Of a stretch of DNA of 64,000 nt, positions 9,308 to 20,574 are shown piece after piece (the first letter of the stretch is position 1; every line of letters starts with the position of its first letter). Origin of the DNA: an uncultured Rickettsiella sp. (GTDB lineage Bacteria; Pseudomonadota; Gammaproteobacteria; Diplorickettsiales; Diplorickettsiaceae). The stretch is from NCBI GenBank assembly GCA_947058615.1, contig CAMSHF010000004.1, positions 1 to 64,000 of the forward strand. Reading direction: 5' to 3'. A program made the position numbers and the translations under genes. Below the pieces are notes generated by a model, which did no database searches, had not been told where the DNA came from, and was given only the letters and a program-made list of their open reading frames with translations.

Positions 9308-10580
9308 GATTTGTTTTCGTACGTTACATTTTGATAAGCCTTGGGGCTTTGATAATTATCGGCATGTGGGTGGTTATCAGGTGTGGGAAAAGATTTTAAA
9401 AGAAAAAATACCGCCCGAACATATTATTGCGGAATTAAAACGTTCTTGTTTGCGTGGACGGGGTGGGGCAGGGTTTCCAACGGGCTTAAAGTGGAGTTTT
9501 ATCACGCGCAGCGCACCCGGCCAAAAATATATCTTATGCAATTCGGACGAAGGCGAACCTGGAACTTGCAAAGATCGCGATATTTTACGTTTTAATCCTC
9601 ATCAACTCATTGAAGGAATGGCGATTGCAGGCTATGTGATGGGTGCAAGTGTGGGTTATAACTATATTCGGGGTGAATACTATGAACCTTTTGAGCGCTG
9701 TGAAGTAGCGATAGCCGAAGCGTACGAAGCGGGTCTACTGGGTGCTAATATTTTAGGTTCGGGGTTTGATTTTCAACTTTATAATCATTTAGGTGCAGGT
9801 GCTTATATTTGCGGTGAAGAAACGGCTTTGATGGAATCCTTAGAAGGCAAAAAAGGCTTTCCTCGCTTTAAACCTCCTTTTCCAGCGAACTATGGTTTAT
9901 ATGGCCGCCCTACGACGATTAATAATACAGAGACCTTAGCTTCTGTGCCGGTGATATTACAAAAAGGTGGCCAATGGTTTTTAGAATTAGGAAAACCGAA
10001 TAATGGCGGCTGTAAACTTTTTAGTGTCACAGGCCATGTCAATAAGCCAGGAAATTATGAAGTGCCTTTAGGCACTTCATTTAAAGAATTATTAGCCCTC
10101 GCGGGTGGAATGAAAGACGGTAAACGTTTAAAAGCCGTGATTCCGGGCGGATCATCAATGCCTGTATTAACGGCCGAGGCGATGTGGGATACAACGATGG
10201 ATTATGATTCGATAGCGAAAGCTGGTTCGATGTTAGGTTCAGGTGCCGTGATTATTATGGATGAAACCACTTGCATGGTGAAAATTTTATCGCGTATTGC
10301 TCATTTTTATAAAGAGGAATCCTGTGGTCAATGCACACCCTGCCGCGAAGGAACGGGTTGGATGTGGCGTGTGTTACATCGTATTGAACACGGCCAAGGG
10401 CAAATGAGCGATCTGGATTTATTGGATAGTGTAGCCGGAAAAATTAGGGGACATACCATTTGTGCACTCGGTGATGCGGCGGCAATGCCGGTACAAAGTT
10501 TTATTAAACATTTTCGAAAGGATTTTATTGAGCATATTGAGCATAAACGGTGTCCAGTGGGTGATATTCATGAAGGCTAG
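9297..10580 (+). CDS. nuoF: NADH-quinone oxidoreductase subunit F
   Basis: 51-kDa NADH-binding subunit (427 aa). It holds FMN ([10 protein letters not shown], 54-63), the NADH glycine-rich region ([13 protein letters not shown], 166-178) and the [4Fe-4S] cluster N3 (C343, C346, C349 in CGQCTPC, plus C389). This is where electrons enter complex I. The stop codon lies inside the outer arm of a large palindrome that separates nuoF from nuoG by 153 bp, the only wide gap in the operon. Confidence 0.97.
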   Translation: MANEICFRTLHFDKPWGFDNYRHVGGYQVWEKILKEKIPPEHIIAELKRSCLRGRGGAGFPTGLKWSFITRSAPGQKYILCNSDEGEPGTCKDRDILRFNPHQLIEGMAIAGYVMGASVGYNYIRGEYYEPFERCEVAIAEAYEAGLLGANILGSGFDFQLYNHLGAGAYICGEETALMESLEGKKGFPRFKPPFPANYGLYGRPTTINNTETLASVPVILQKGGQWFLELGKPNNGGCKLFSVTGHVNKPGNYEVPLGTSFKELLALAGGMKDGKRLKAVIPGGSSMPVLTAEAMWDTTMDYDSIAKAGSMLGSGAVIIMDETTCMVKILSRIAHFYKEESCGQCTPCREGTGWMWRVLHRIEHGQGQMSDLDLLDSVAGKIRGHTICALGDAAAMPVQSFIKHFRKDFIEHIEHKRCPVGDIHEG

Positions 10581-10701
10581 TTTCCCCTTCGTTAGGAAGC
10601 GCTGGGTCCTGTCACTGGAAAACACTTTTTTTGCTGGTTTATACCACAAAAGAAAGTGTTTTTACGTGCTACTACCCAGCGCCTATTGTGTAAAAACTAG
10701 C
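10576..10701 (+). repeat. 126-bp nested palindrome between nuoF and nuoG
   Basis: Three pairs of arms nest symmetrically: GCTAGTTT (10576-10583) with AAACTAGC (10694-10701); GCGCTGGGT (10599-10607) with ACCCAGCGC (10674-10682); AAAACACTTT (10619-10628) with AAAGTGTTTT (10653-10662). A small tip pairs TGGT with ACCA. The outer left arm includes the nuoF stop codon. It could be a palindromic repeat element or MITE remnant, or an mRNA structure that shapes expression or processing between nuoF and nuoG. Confidence 0.8.
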
Positions 10702-10733
10702 AGCATTCATGTGCGAGATAGGGGGCCGTAAGA

Positions 10734-13160
10734 ATGATAGACATAGAAATAGACGGTCGTATTTTAAGCGTTGAACAAAATACAACCATTATCGAAGCGG
10801 CGGATAAAGCAGGTATCTATATTCCACGCTTTTGTTACCACAAAAAGCTTTCTATTGTGGCGAATTGTCGGATGTGCTTAGTTGAGGTTGAAAAATCGGG
10901 GAAACCATTACCAGCGTGTGCGACACCGGTGACAGCCGGCATGAAAGTTTATACCACTTCGAAAAAAACCAAAGAAGCACAGCGCGCTGTCATGGAATTT
11001 TTATTGATCAATCATCCCTTAGATTGCCCAATCTGCGATCAGGGCGGCGAATGTGAGCTTCAGGATCTTTCTTTGGGTTATGGTTCTTCATTATCACGTT
11101 TTACTGAAGGTAAACGCTCCGTTAAAGATGATAATTTGGGTTCCTTAATTGCCACCGAAATGACACGTTGCATACAATGTACTCGCTGCGTACGTTTTGG
11201 TCAGGAAGTGGCTGGGCTTAAAGAACTAGGTGTACTGAATCGTGGTGAGGATTTACAGATCAGCACCTATATCGAACACAGTTTGGAATCGGAATTATCA
11301 GGAAACATCATTGATCTTTGTCCCGTAGGTGCACTGACCTCAAAACCCTTTCGATTTACGGCGCGTGCTTGGGAATTACAACAAACCGCATCAATCGCAC
11401 CGCATGATTGTTTAGGTTCAAATATCTATTTACATACGCGTCGCGGGCAAGTGATGCGTGCGGTGCCCTGTGAAAATGAAGCGATCAATGAGACATGGTT
11501 ATCGGATCGGGATCGCTATAGTTATCTCGGTATTCATAGTAAAGAGCGTTTGATAAAACCGCAGGTTAAGGAAAAGGGTCAATGGTTTATTGTGGATTGG
11601 GAAACCGCTTTAAACAGAGTGATAATTGAGTTTAAAAAAATAGCGAAAAAACCGGACTCTAAAGCGATTGGGGGTTTAATTTCACCTTCTTGTACCACAG
11701 AAGAATTTTACTTTTTCCAAAAATTATTGCGTGCTTGGGGATCACCGCATATTGATCATCGTTTACATCAAACGGACGTGTCCGATCAAATGCACGCTAC
11801 ACTCTGCCCGCCAGGGATAGCATTATCTGAATTTGAGAACACACATTTTGTTTGGTTGATCGGTTCGAATATTCGCCGTGAACAACCGATAGCAGCGCAT
11901 CGTTTGCGAAAGGCCAATTTAGCGGGCACTAAAATTGCGAGTCTTCATTGTGTGGATGTACGTATGCCTTTTGCGCTGCATGAAAATCGGTGTGTGAGAC
12001 CGGATGAATTGCTAGGCACTTTGCTCGGTATCGCGTTGGCTTTAGACGATGACGGATCATTGACGGCATGGGCCGATTTTACTGCACGGCCGGTACAAGG
12101 TGATTTAGTTCAGCAATTGAAATCAGCAGAAAATATACTGATTGTACTCGGTGCTTTGGCCCATAATCATCCTCAAGCCAGCTTCATTAGGGAATTAACA
12201 CATTTTATTGCCTTTAAAACCGGTGCGCGGTGTGTGTATCTGACCGAAGGGGCGAATAGTGCGGGAGCATGGTTAGCCGGTGCAATTCCTCATCGCTTAC
12301 CGGGTGGAGTGCCTGTATCTGAACCCGGTTTATCGGCTAGCGAGATGTTCGATGCGAATTTACGCGCGTTTATTTTGATGAATATTGAACCCACGTTAGA
12401 TTGCGCTAACCCGCAGCGTGTCAGCCAAGCGTTAAAGCAAGCTGATTTCGTTTTAGCGTTATCTTCCTTTAAAGCAAAATCTTTGTTAGATCACGCCCAT
12501 GTTATTTTGCCAATGGCGAGCTTTGCTGAAATTCAAGGAAGTTTTATCAATCTAGCAGGTTGTTGGCAAAACTTCTCAGCAGCGATACCGCCATCAGGCC
12601 TTGTTCGCTCCGGATGGGAAATCCTCCAGACTTTAGGCAATAGTTTGGAACTTAATGATTTTAATCGCTCCGATCATGCCTTTATTCGTGAAAAATTGGA
12701 ACCGATCTTATTGAAGCATCTCGAATCCATGTCGAGTATAAATTGGTTTGATAAACAAAAATTAACACGAAAACGTAGGCCTACTAGGCAACCCGGTAGC
12801 AACAAAATAGGATTACGGGTATTAAAAGGAAACGCAGACAAAAATTCAAATGCAAAGCGTATCCTTCGTATCACTGAATGGCCGATTTATCGTGTCGATG
12901 GTTTGGTGCGTCGTTCATTAGCCTTACAAGCTTCGGCAAGTAAGGATCCTGTGGTGATTGCCATGAATGCGGATTTAGCGAATGAATTGAACTTTAAAGA
13001 CGGTCAACACATTCGTATCGAACAAGGAGCAGGACACGCAATATTACGCTTATCCATACAAGTGGGTCTTCCTAAGGATTGTGTTTATATTCCAGCCGCT
13101 TGTGAAGCAACGGCCGATTTGGGGGAATCATTTGGAGAGGTAAAACTCTATGCACAATGA
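10734..13160 (+). CDS. nuoG: NADH-quinone oxidoreductase subunit G
   Basis: Largest peripheral subunit (808 aa), molybdopterin-oxidoreductase-like. The N-terminus carries [2Fe-2S] N1b (C34, C45, C48, C62), the His-ligated [4Fe-4S] N5 (H94, C98, C101, C107) and N4 (C146, C149, C152 and a later Cys in LCPVGAL). The long C-terminal part is the non-catalytic molybdopterin-type domain. Its start follows the palindromic gap; its end overlaps nuoH by 11 bp. Confidence 0.96.
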   Translation: MIDIEIDGRILSVEQNTTIIEAADKAGIYIPRFCYHKKLSIVANCRMCLVEVEKSGKPLPACATPVTAGMKVYTTSKKTKEAQRAVMEFLLINHPLDCPICDQGGECELQDLSLGYGSSLSRFTEGKRSVKDDNLGSLIATEMTRCIQCTRCVRFGQEVAGLKELGVLNRGEDLQISTYIEHSLESELSGNIIDLCPVGALTSKPFRFTARAWELQQTASIAPHDCLGSNIYLHTRRGQVMRAVPCENEAINETWLSDRDRYSYLGIHSKERLIKPQVKEKGQWFIVDWETALNRVIIEFKKIAKKPDSKAIGGLISPSCTTEEFYFFQKLLRAWGSPHIDHRLHQTDVSDQMHATLCPPGIALSEFENTHFVWLIGSNIRREQPIAAHRLRKANLAGTKIASLHCVDVRMPFALHENRCVRPDELLGTLLGIALALDDDGSLTAWADFTARPVQGDLVQQLKSAENILIVLGALAHNHPQASFIRELTHFIAFKTGARCVYLTEGANSAGAWLAGAIPHRLPGGVPVSEPGLSASEMFDANLRAFILMNIEPTLDCANPQRVSQALKQADFVLALSSFKAKSLLDHAHVILPMASFAEIQGSFINLAGCWQNFSAAIPPSGLVRSGWEILQTLGNSLELNDFNRSDHAFIREKLEPILLKHLESMSSINWFDKQKLTRKRRPTRQPGSNKIGLRVLKGNADKNSNAKRILRITEWPIYRVDGLVRRSLALQASASKDPVVIAMNADLANELNFKDGQHIRIEQGAGHAILRLSIQVGLPKDCVYIPAACEATADLGESFGEVKLYAQ

Positions 13161-14178
13161 CTTCGTCTTATTAATTTGGATCATGATCAAGATCCTTGTG
13201 ATTACCCTTCCTTTGTTATTTGCAGTGGCTTATTTAACCTTTATTGAGCGTAAAGGAATAGGCTATATGCAAACCCGTATTGGACCGAATCGAGTGGGAC
13301 CTTTAGGTTTTTTACAGCCGATCGCAGATGTGATTAAATTGATTACCAAAGAAATTATTGTTCCGACTGCATCCAATCGCTATTTATTTATTTTGGCGCC
13401 CATCATAACGATTGCCCCTGCTTTAGCCGCTTGGGCCGTTATCCCTTTTAATGAGGGTTTAGCATTAACCCAAATCAATGCGGGTGTACTCTATTTATTT
13501 TCCATGACTTCCTTAGGGGTCTATGGCATTTTAATTGCCGGTTGGGCAACGAATTCTAAATATGCATTACTCGGCTCATTACGAGCGGCTGCGCAGACAA
13601 TCTCTTATGAAATTGCGATGGGTTTCGCCTTTGTCGGTGTCTTACTCGCGGCGGGCAGTATAAATCTGCAGGAAATTGTGTTGCATCAGCAAGGTGGTAT
13701 TTGGCATTGGTATGGGTTACCGCTATTACCTTTGTTTATCTGTTATTGGATCTCAGGCATTGCTGAAACCAATCGTGCGCCTTTTGATTTAGCTGAAGGC
13801 GAATCGGAGATCGTTGCGGGTTTCCATGTGGAATATTCGGGAGTCAGTTTTGCTTTGTTTTTTCTTGCTGAATATATGAATATGATTTTAATCTCAGCGA
13901 TCGCAAGCTTATTGTTTTTAGGGGGTTGGTTATCGCCCTTTCAAAACATTGCCTTTTTAGATAAGGTATTCGTTTGGGTTCCGGGTATTGTTTGGTTTTT
14001 TATTAAAATGGTGAGTTTTTTGGGACTTTTTATTTGGTCACGAGCGACTTTTCCACGTTATCGATACGACCAATTGATGCGTTTGGGTTGGAAAGTGCTT
14101 ATTCCGGTGACTTTATTTTGGATAGCCGTGGTAGCAGTTGCTGTGCAATTTAAATGGGGTCCTTGGTTTAACACATGA
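13150..14178 (+). CDS. nuoH: NADH-quinone oxidoreductase subunit H
   Basis: Membrane subunit (342 aa, about eight helices) that links the quinone chamber to the proton pumps. Signatures include the [19 protein letters not shown] loop near the N-terminus and the acidic [20 protein letters not shown] loop near the quinone tunnel. It overlaps nuoG by 11 bp and nuoI by 4 bp. Confidence 0.97.
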   Translation: MHNDFVLLIWIMIKILVITLPLLFAVAYLTFIERKGIGYMQTRIGPNRVGPLGFLQPIADVIKLITKEIIVPTASNRYLFILAPIITIAPALAAWAVIPFNEGLALTQINAGVLYLFSMTSLGVYGILIAGWATNSKYALLGSLRAAAQTISYEIAMGFAFVGVLLAAGSINLQEIVLHQQGGIWHWYGLPLLPLFICYWISGIAETNRAPFDLAEGESEIVAGFHVEYSGVSFALFFLAEYMNMILISAIASLLFLGGWLSPFQNIAFLDKVFVWVPGIVWFFIKMVSFLGLFIWSRATFPRYRYDQLMRLGWKVLIPVTLFWIAVVAVAVQFKWGPWFNT

Positions 14179-14672
14179 ATTTATTAAGAAAAATAGTGCA
14201 ACTGATTAAAACCTTTACACTTTGGGAGCTCTTCAAAGGGTTGAGCATCACCGGCCGATATTTTTTTGAAAAGAAAGTTACTATCCAATTTCCTGAAGAA
14301 GAAACACCCCGTTCCGTTCGATTTCGTGGTTTACATGCATTACGTCGTTATCCAAATGGTGAAGAACGTTGCATCGCGTGTAAATTATGTGAAGCGGTAT
14401 GTCCTTCATTGGCGATCACTATTGAAGCAGAGCCGCGTGAGGATGGTTCTCGGCGCACAACTTTATATGAGATCGATTTATTCAAATGTATTTATTGTGG
14501 ATTTTGCGAGGAATCCTGCCCGGTAGATGCCATTGTTGAAACCAATATTCCACATTATCATTTTGAAAATCGGGGCGAACAAATCCTAACCAAACAAAAA
14601 TTATTGGCGATTGGCGATCGCTACGAAAAAGAAATAGCAAAAGCAAGGGCAGAAGATGCCCCTTATCGATAA
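14175..14672 (+). CDS. nuoI: NADH-quinone oxidoreductase subunit I
   Basis: 23-kDa ferredoxin-like subunit (165 aa) with two [4Fe-4S] clusters, N6a and N6b. Ligands are C66, C69, C72, C76 ([12 protein letters not shown]) and C105, C108, C111, C115 ([12 protein letters not shown]). It passes electrons from NuoG to NuoB. Start codon overlaps the nuoH stop as ATGA. Confidence 0.97.
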   Translation: MNLLRKIVQLIKTFTLWELFKGLSITGRYFFEKKVTIQFPEEETPRSVRFRGLHALRRYPNGEERCIACKLCEAVCPSLAITIEAEPREDGSRRTTLYEIDLFKCIYCGFCEESCPVDAIVETNIPHYHFENRGEQILTKQKLLAIGDRYEKEIAKARAEDAPYR

Positions 14673-14705
14673 AGGGCAAAATTTTAAGTTGTTAAATTTA
14701 AATTT

Positions 14706-15305
14706 ATGATGATTCCTATACAACAAGCGGCGTTTTTTATATTTTCGGTGCTGCTGATTATTGCGGCATTGATGACGATTATTTCTCGTAATCCGGTTCG
14801 TTGTGCGTTATTTTTGGTACTGGCTTTTTTTGCGGCGGCTGCTTTATGGATAATATTGGAAGCAGAGTTTTTAGGTTTGATCCTGGTGTTAGTCTATGTT
14901 GGTGCCGTGATGACACTCTTTTTATTTGTCATCATGACACTGAATATTGATAGGACTGAGAAACAACAGCGCTTCGTACGTTATTCTCTTTTTGCAATAG
15001 TCAGTGCCGTGATCTTATTGGCGCTGCTTATCTCTGCCGTATTTTCTCTTAAAGGTTTAGCCGACTTGCTGCCATTGTCCGCCGAAGCGAGTAATACACA
15101 CGCCTTAGGCAATGTGCTTTATACACAGTATGCCTATCCGTTTGAGCTTACTGGCGTGTTGTTGCTTGTCGGTATTATTGCAACGATTGCTTTAAGTTTC
15201 CGTGAGAAGCGTTTAAATAAGGCGATTCCACCCGAGTTGCAATTTAAGGTGAAGCCATCGGATCGTTTACGAATTGTAAAAATGCCCACCGAGAGAAAAA
15301 AATGA
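14706..15305 (+). CDS. nuoJ: NADH-quinone oxidoreductase subunit J
   Basis: Membrane subunit (199 aa) with five predicted helices; the conserved [16 protein letters not shown] segment of helix 3, which carries the pi-bulge region, is clear. The C-terminal ~35 residues are hydrophilic and basic. Two adjacent ATGs (14706, 14709) could start it. It overlaps nuoK by 4 bp. Confidence 0.95.
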   Translation: MMIPIQQAAFFIFSVLLIIAALMTIISRNPVRCALFLVLAFFAAAALWIILEAEFLGLILVLVYVGAVMTLFLFVIMTLNIDRTEKQQRFVRYSLFAIVSAVILLALLISAVFSLKGLADLLPLSAEASNTHALGNVLYTQYAYPFELTGVLLLVGIIATIALSFREKRLNKAIPPELQFKVKPSDRLRIVKMPTERKK

Positions 15306-15607
15306 TTCCATTAAATTATTATTTAATACTGGCCGCCATTGTATTTAGCTTGGGCTTATTAGGGCTCTTAATTAATCGGAATAATCTCATTAACTTACTG
15401 ATGTGTGTCGAGCTTCTATTATTAGCCGTAAATATCAATTTTGTGGCCTTCTCACATTTTTTTTCGGATTTATCCGGGCAGGTGTTTGTCTTTTTCGTAT
15501 TGGCGGTGGCAGCCGTTGAAGCGGCTATCGGTTTAGCGATATTGATCGTTTTATTCCGCACACGACATAGTATTGAAGTCGATGCTTTAAATCGTTTAAA
15601 GGGGTAG
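15302..15607 (+). CDS. nuoK: NADH-quinone oxidoreductase subunit K
   Basis: Small three-helix membrane subunit (101 aa) homologous to MrpC. Conserved glutamates of the proton path occur in [13 protein letters not shown] and [12 protein letters not shown]. It is coupled to nuoJ by an ATGA overlap and lies 9 bp before nuoL. Confidence 0.96.
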   Translation: MIPLNYYLILAAIVFSLGLLGLLINRNNLINLLMCVELLLLAVNINFVAFSHFFSDLSGQVFVFFVLAVAAVEAAIGLAILIVLFRTRHSIEVDALNRLKG

Positions 15608-15616
15608 TGTGTAGTA

Positions 15617-17527
15617 ATGAGTCATTATCAGTTAATCAATCTGGCATTGGTATTCTGCCCTTTGTTAGGCGCCTTATTTGCGGGTCTAGGGGGTCAACGT
15701 GTGAGTGAACGCATGGCGCACACCGTGACGATTTTGGCAGTGGCTATTTCATTGATTTTATCGTTGTATTTTGCCTATCAGCTATTTTTTTTGCACGGTA
15801 GTACGTTTGATGGCAATCTTTATTTATGGGATTTTACTGGAAAGTTTCGCTTTAATATTGGTTTTTTAATTGATCCATTAACGACGGTGATGTTTCTTAT
15901 CGTCACGTTTGTCTCGCTTGTTGTCCATATTTATAGTATCACTTACATGGCAGGCGATCCGGGTTATAAGCGATTTTTTAGTTACATGTCGGCTTTTACG
16001 TTTGCCATGTTGATGTTAGTGAGTGCGAATAATTTTCTGCAATTATTTTTTGGCTGGGAAGCCGTCGGTTTAATTTCGTATTTACTCATTGGTTTTTGGT
16101 TTAAGCGCGAATCGGCTAACGCAGGAAGTTTAAAAGCTTTTCTGGTTAATCGTGTGGGTGACTTTGGTTTCTTTTTAGGGATTGCGTTAGTATTTAATTA
16201 TTTCGGTAGCTTAGATTATTACCAAGTGTTTCATGCAGCGCCAGTATTTAAAAATGTGAGTATTTCTCTTTTTCCTCATACCTCTTACTCAGTGATTGCG
16301 GTCATTTGTTTCCTGTTATTTGTTGGAGCGATGGGAAAATCGGCGCAGATACCTTTGCATGTTTGGCTTCCAGAATCCATGGAAGGTCCCACACCGATTT
16401 CGGCATTAATTCATGCGGCAACGATGGTTACAGCGGGTGTGTATTTAGTGGCTCGTCTTTCACCTTTATATGAGTACGCACCGAGTATACTCAATCTCAT
16501 TTTAATTATTGGGGCGACAACGGCTTTGTTTATGGGGTTAGTGGCGATAGTGCAGAATGATATTAAACGGATCATTGCGTATTCTACGCTTTCGCAACTG
16601 GGGTATATGATGGTTGCTTTAGGGGCGTCGGCGTATGCGGTGGGTGTTTTTCATCTCGTAACGCATGCTTTCTTCAAAGCGTTGCTCTTTTTAGCGGCAG
16701 GTTCTGTTATTTTAGTGCTGCATCATGAACAAGATGTTCGGAAAATGGGCGGCTTAGCGAAAGTCATGCCTATGACGTACGTGTGTTTTTTAGTCGGTGC
16801 CTTAGCGCTAGTGGCGCTGCCTCCTTTTTCAGGCTTTTATTCTAAAGATGCGATTATCGATGCGGTTCATCAATCCGTTTTGCCTGCCGCTACTTATGCA
16901 TACTATTGTGTGTTAATCGGTGCAGCGGTTACCGCTTTTTATATTTTCCGTGCTTTTTTCTTGGTATTTCATGGTAAGGCGCGCAAGCCTATCGCCGATT
17001 ATCAGTCTACCACCTCGATTGTTAGATTCACTTTAATTCTCTTAGCCATTCCTTCGATAATAAGTGGCTTTTTATTAGCGAAACCTTTTTTAAGTGAACC
17101 GGGTTTACTGGCAAGTAGTCTCTGGGTACTACCTCGTCATAACCGGATCCTAACTGAGCATTTATTGAGTGCGGCGACACTTTTTTCGCTTGTAGGTATG
17201 GTATGGGCGTGGTTTTGTTATTATCTATTTCCTGCAATACCGGCTTGGATGAAAAAACATTTTGACTGGCTTTATCAAGTGTTAATCAATAAGTATGGTT
17301 TTGATGCGTTTAATCAAACCGTATTTGCCAATGGTGGACGATGGTTAGCTCAACTCTTTTTTGATACCGATGTAAATGTACTCGACGATAAACTGATTGA
17401 TGGCTCGGGAAGGCGGATTAATTGGCTTTCGAATGCATTACGTCGATTGCAGTCAGGCTATCTTTATCAATATGCATTGATTATGGTGCTTGGAATCATT
17501 ATTTTTTTGTTGGCTTATTCCGTATAA
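15617..17527 (+). CDS. nuoL: NADH-quinone oxidoreductase subunit L
   Basis: Distal antiporter-like proton-pumping subunit (636 aa). The core antiporter fold shows FFGWEAVGLISYLLIGFW, GKSAQIPLHVWLPESMEGPTPIS and the HAFFKALLFL segment; the long C-terminal part supplies the lateral helix. Length is close to the usual 610-660. Confidence 0.97.
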   Translation: MSHYQLINLALVFCPLLGALFAGLGGQRVSERMAHTVTILAVAISLILSLYFAYQLFFLHGSTFDGNLYLWDFTGKFRFNIGFLIDPLTTVMFLIVTFVSLVVHIYSITYMAGDPGYKRFFSYMSAFTFAMLMLVSANNFLQLFFGWEAVGLISYLLIGFWFKRESANAGSLKAFLVNRVGDFGFFLGIALVFNYFGSLDYYQVFHAAPVFKNVSISLFPHTSYSVIAVICFLLFVGAMGKSAQIPLHVWLPESMEGPTPISALIHAATMVTAGVYLVARLSPLYEYAPSILNLILIIGATTALFMGLVAIVQNDIKRIIAYSTLSQLGYMMVALGASAYAVGVFHLVTHAFFKALLFLAAGSVILVLHHEQDVRKMGGLAKVMPMTYVCFLVGALALVALPPFSGFYSKDAIIDAVHQSVLPAATYAYYCVLIGAAVTAFYIFRAFFLVFHGKARKPIADYQSTTSIVRFTLILLAIPSIISGFLLAKPFLSEPGLLASSLWVLPRHNRILTEHLLSAATLFSLVGMVWAWFCYYLFPAIPAWMKKHFDWLYQVLINKYGFDAFNQTVFANGGRWLAQLFFDTDVNVLDDKLIDGSGRRINWLSNALRRLQSGYLYQYALIMVLGIIIFLLAYSV

Positions 17528-17545
17528 ACCTATTGTAGTATAAGA

Positions 17546-19102
17546 ATGTTATTAACTTTATTAATTTCTCAGTTCAGTTTATTCATACACCAACACTTAT
17601 TAAGTTTACTTATTTGGTTACCTGTGTTCGGTAGTGTGTTAGCCATTGCATTGAATGGGGATCGTTACCCACAACGTGCGCGTGTAATCGCTTTAATCAC
17701 TTCACTGATTACTTTATTGTTGTGCATACCCTTATATTTAGGTTTTAATCCCGCGCTAAGCAGTATGCAATTTCAAGAAAATGTCTCTTGGATTAGTGCC
17801 TACCGTATTAATTATGCCTTAGGTATCGACGGTGTTTCTTTACCGCTCATTATCCTTACCGTGTTTACCACATTACTCGTTATTTTAGCGGCTTGGCGCA
17901 GTATTCATCTACGTGTTGCGCAATATATGGCGGCATTCTTATTGATGCAAGGCATGATGATTGGAACGTTTGCGGCAACCGATTCGATTTTATTTTATGT
18001 ATTTTGGGAAGCGATATTGATTCCGATGTACCTTAGTATTGGTGTTTGGGGAAGTGATAATCGTTCTTATGCCTCGATAAAATTTTTCTTATATACGTTT
18101 TTTGGTTCGGCATTGATGTTGATTGCTTTACTTTATTTAGGCCTACATAATCCCGAACATGACTTTATGATTGCGCATTTTTATCCGATATCGCTCAGCA
18201 TGCCAGAGCAGGTATGGATCTTTGTTGCATTCTTAATTGCATTTGCCGTCAAGATTCCCATGTGGCCTTTACATACCTGGTTACCTGATGCGCATACGGA
18301 AGCCCCTGCAGGCGGTTCTGTAGTATTAGCGGCCTTAATGTTAAAACTGGGCGGTTATGGTTTTTTACGTTTTACTTTGCCGATAGTTCCTGATGCCAGT
18401 CGTTTGCTCGACGGCCTTATGATAGTGCTGGCTTTGATAGCGATTGTTTATATTGGTTTAGTTGCGCTTGCACAAGTGGATATGAAACGTTTGATTGCGT
18501 ATTCATCCATAGCACATATGGGTTTTGTGGTGCTCGGCTGTTTTATGTTATTTGCCATCATGAAACAGACGCATAATGAACTTATGGCCTACATGAGTTT
18601 AGAAGGTGCTATGGTCCAGATGATTTCTCATGCCTTTAGCTCCGGTGCAATGTTTTTAGCTGTCGGCATGATGGCCTACCGTTTTCGGAGTCGGCTTATT
18701 AAAGATTACGGTGGCCTTGCAACAAGTATGCCCCTATTAGCGTCTTTTTTTATGTTGTTTGCAATGTCGAATGTGGGATTACCCGGAACATCCGGTTTTG
18801 TCGGAGAGTTCATGATTATTCTGAGTGCGATGCAAGCCAGCTTTTGGATTACGGCCATTGCGGCGACGACATTAATTCTGAGTGCCGCTTATACACTGTA
18901 TATGGTTAAGCGTGTATTTTTTGGTGAAATAACCAATCCTTTAGTGGCTAAAAGCAGTGATATCCATGGTTTTGAAAAACTGGTTTTTATTTTATTAGCA
19001 TTCGCTATTATTTTTATCGGTATTTACCCCGCACCTTTATTAACGATCATGCATACTTCAATCAATTCAATTTTATATTGGAGTTTGCAAACTAAATTAT
19101 GA
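17546..19102 (+). CDS. nuoM: NADH-quinone oxidoreductase subunit M
   Basis: Second antiporter-like proton-pumping subunit (518 aa, about 14 helices). Typical segments are FWEAILIPMYLSIGVWG, KIPMWPLHTWLPDAHTEAP and GLPGTSGFVGEF. It sits 18 bp after nuoL and overlaps nuoN by 4 bp. Confidence 0.97.
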   Translation: MLLTLLISQFSLFIHQHLLSLLIWLPVFGSVLAIALNGDRYPQRARVIALITSLITLLLCIPLYLGFNPALSSMQFQENVSWISAYRINYALGIDGVSLPLIILTVFTTLLVILAAWRSIHLRVAQYMAAFLLMQGMMIGTFAATDSILFYVFWEAILIPMYLSIGVWGSDNRSYASIKFFLYTFFGSALMLIALLYLGLHNPEHDFMIAHFYPISLSMPEQVWIFVAFLIAFAVKIPMWPLHTWLPDAHTEAPAGGSVVLAALMLKLGGYGFLRFTLPIVPDASRLLDGLMIVLALIAIVYIGLVALAQVDMKRLIAYSSIAHMGFVVLGCFMLFAIMKQTHNELMAYMSLEGAMVQMISHAFSSGAMFLAVGMMAYRFRSRLIKDYGGLATSMPLLASFFMLFAMSNVGLPGTSGFVGEFMIILSAMQASFWITAIAATTLILSAAYTLYMVKRVFFGEITNPLVAKSSDIHGFEKLVFILLAFAIIFIGIYPAPLLTIMHTSINSILYWSLQTKL

Positions 19103-20559
19103 CGACATTACAACAATTACTTCAATTCCCCGCTATTCCTGAAATCGCCTTATTAGTGATGACTTGTATCATCTTGCTTATTGATCTGTTCATGGGGAAG
19201 AAAAATAATGGTTTAACTTATATGGCAACTCAGTTGAGTTTGTTAATCACCTTGGCATTGCTCATTCAATTACATTCTATTCCGTCACAGTTATTGTTCC
19301 ATCAGCATTACATCTGGGATTTGGCCGCTTATTTTATTAAATTATGTATTTTGGTATTCAGCTTATTTGCTTTTGTTTATGCGCGTGATGCTATGAAAAC
19401 ACTGCGCATTCATTCCGGTGAATATTATCTATTAGGTTTATTTTCAATACTCGGGATGATGGTATTAACATCGGCAAATAGTCTATTAACGCTTTATTTA
19501 GGTTTAGAGCTCTTGTCATTTCCACTCTATGCGATGGTGGCCTTGCCGCGTCAATCGAGTTTGTCTGCCGAAGCGGCTATGAAATACTTTATTTTAGGTG
19601 CACTGGCTTCTGGTTTATTCTTATATGGTCTTTCTTTGCTTTACGGTGTGACGCATTCCTTAATTCTACCAACGATACACCAAAACTTACTCATGGGAGG
19701 GCAATCCAGCGCGCTGCTGAGCACAAGCTTGATTTTTATTTTAGCGGGTATTGCATTTAAGATCGGCGCGGCTCCTTTTCAATTCTGGGTACCGGATGTT
19801 TATCAGGGTGCACCCACTCCCGTTACGCTATTTATCAGTGCTGCACCTAAAATAGCGGGTTTAGCACTGGCTATCCGCCTCTTGGTGGATACCTTGCCGA
19901 GCTTATTCACGTATTGGCAGCCCCTTTTAGCAATTATTGCGATGCTATCCTTTAGTTTAGGTAATCTCGTCGCCATCGTACAAAGTAATTTAAAACGTAT
20001 GCTAGCTTACTCGGCTATTGCGCATATGGGGTACGGTCTGCTTGGACTAGTCGCCGGTACGCCCATGGGTTATACCATGAGTCTTTTCTATATGCTGGCA
20101 TATGGTTTAATGGCTTTGGCGGCCTTTGGTTTGCTTGTTGTGATGAGTAAATCCGGTCAGATTGAGCATGTTAATGACTTAAAAGGCCTCAATGCGCGGA
20201 ACTCATGGTTAGCTTTGATGATGTTGCTTATCCTATTTTCTATGGCGGGGATTCCTCCTACGGTAGGGTTTTTTGCAAAATTAGGGATTCTAGAGGCGCT
20301 AATTTCAGTGAATTTACTCTGGATAGCCACATTGGCGATTATTTTTGCTATTATTGGGGCTTATTATTACATTTATGTCATAAAAGTCATGTATTTTGAG
20401 GAGCCTGAACCCACTGTAACCGATCTTCCTGTCGCTAACGATGCCTACCTTGCGCTCAGCATTAATGCTATACTACTCCTCATTCTTGGTTTATTTCCCA
20501 GTCAGTTAATTGGGCTGGCCAAGGCGGTTTTTTTTACGATTAATCATCCTGTTTATTAG
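19099..20559 (+). CDS. nuoN: NADH-quinone oxidoreductase subunit N
   Basis: Third antiporter-like subunit (486 aa) and last gene of the nuo operon. The LGLELLSFPLYAMVALPR, PFQFWVPDVYQGAPTPVT and AGIPPTVGFFAKL segments are diagnostic. With it all fourteen subunit genes are present and uninterrupted, so a full proton-pumping complex I is encoded. The next gene starts 15 bp later and may be co-transcribed. Confidence 0.97.
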   Translation: MTTLQQLLQFPAIPEIALLVMTCIILLIDLFMGKKNNGLTYMATQLSLLITLALLIQLHSIPSQLLFHQHYIWDLAAYFIKLCILVFSLFAFVYARDAMKTLRIHSGEYYLLGLFSILGMMVLTSANSLLTLYLGLELLSFPLYAMVALPRQSSLSAEAAMKYFILGALASGLFLYGLSLLYGVTHSLILPTIHQNLLMGGQSSALLSTSLIFILAGIAFKIGAAPFQFWVPDVYQGAPTPVTLFISAAPKIAGLALAIRLLVDTLPSLFTYWQPLLAIIAMLSFSLGNLVAIVQSNLKRMLAYSAIAHMGYGLLGLVAGTPMGYTMSLFYMLAYGLMALAAFGLLVVMSKSGQIEHVNDLKGLNARNSWLALMMLLILFSMAGIPPTVGFFAKLGILEALISVNLLWIATLAIIFAIIGAYYYIYVIKVMYFEEPEPTVTDLPVANDAYLALSINAILLLILGLFPSQLIGLAKAVFFTINHPVY

Positions 20560-20574
20560 AGGCCTAGAAACGAA

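Noticed and set aside
10462-10731. 89-codon open frame across the nuoF-nuoG gap, and an antisense one at 10419-10649
   Set aside because: Both mostly overlap nuoF or the palindrome, have no recognisable product and no good ribosome site.
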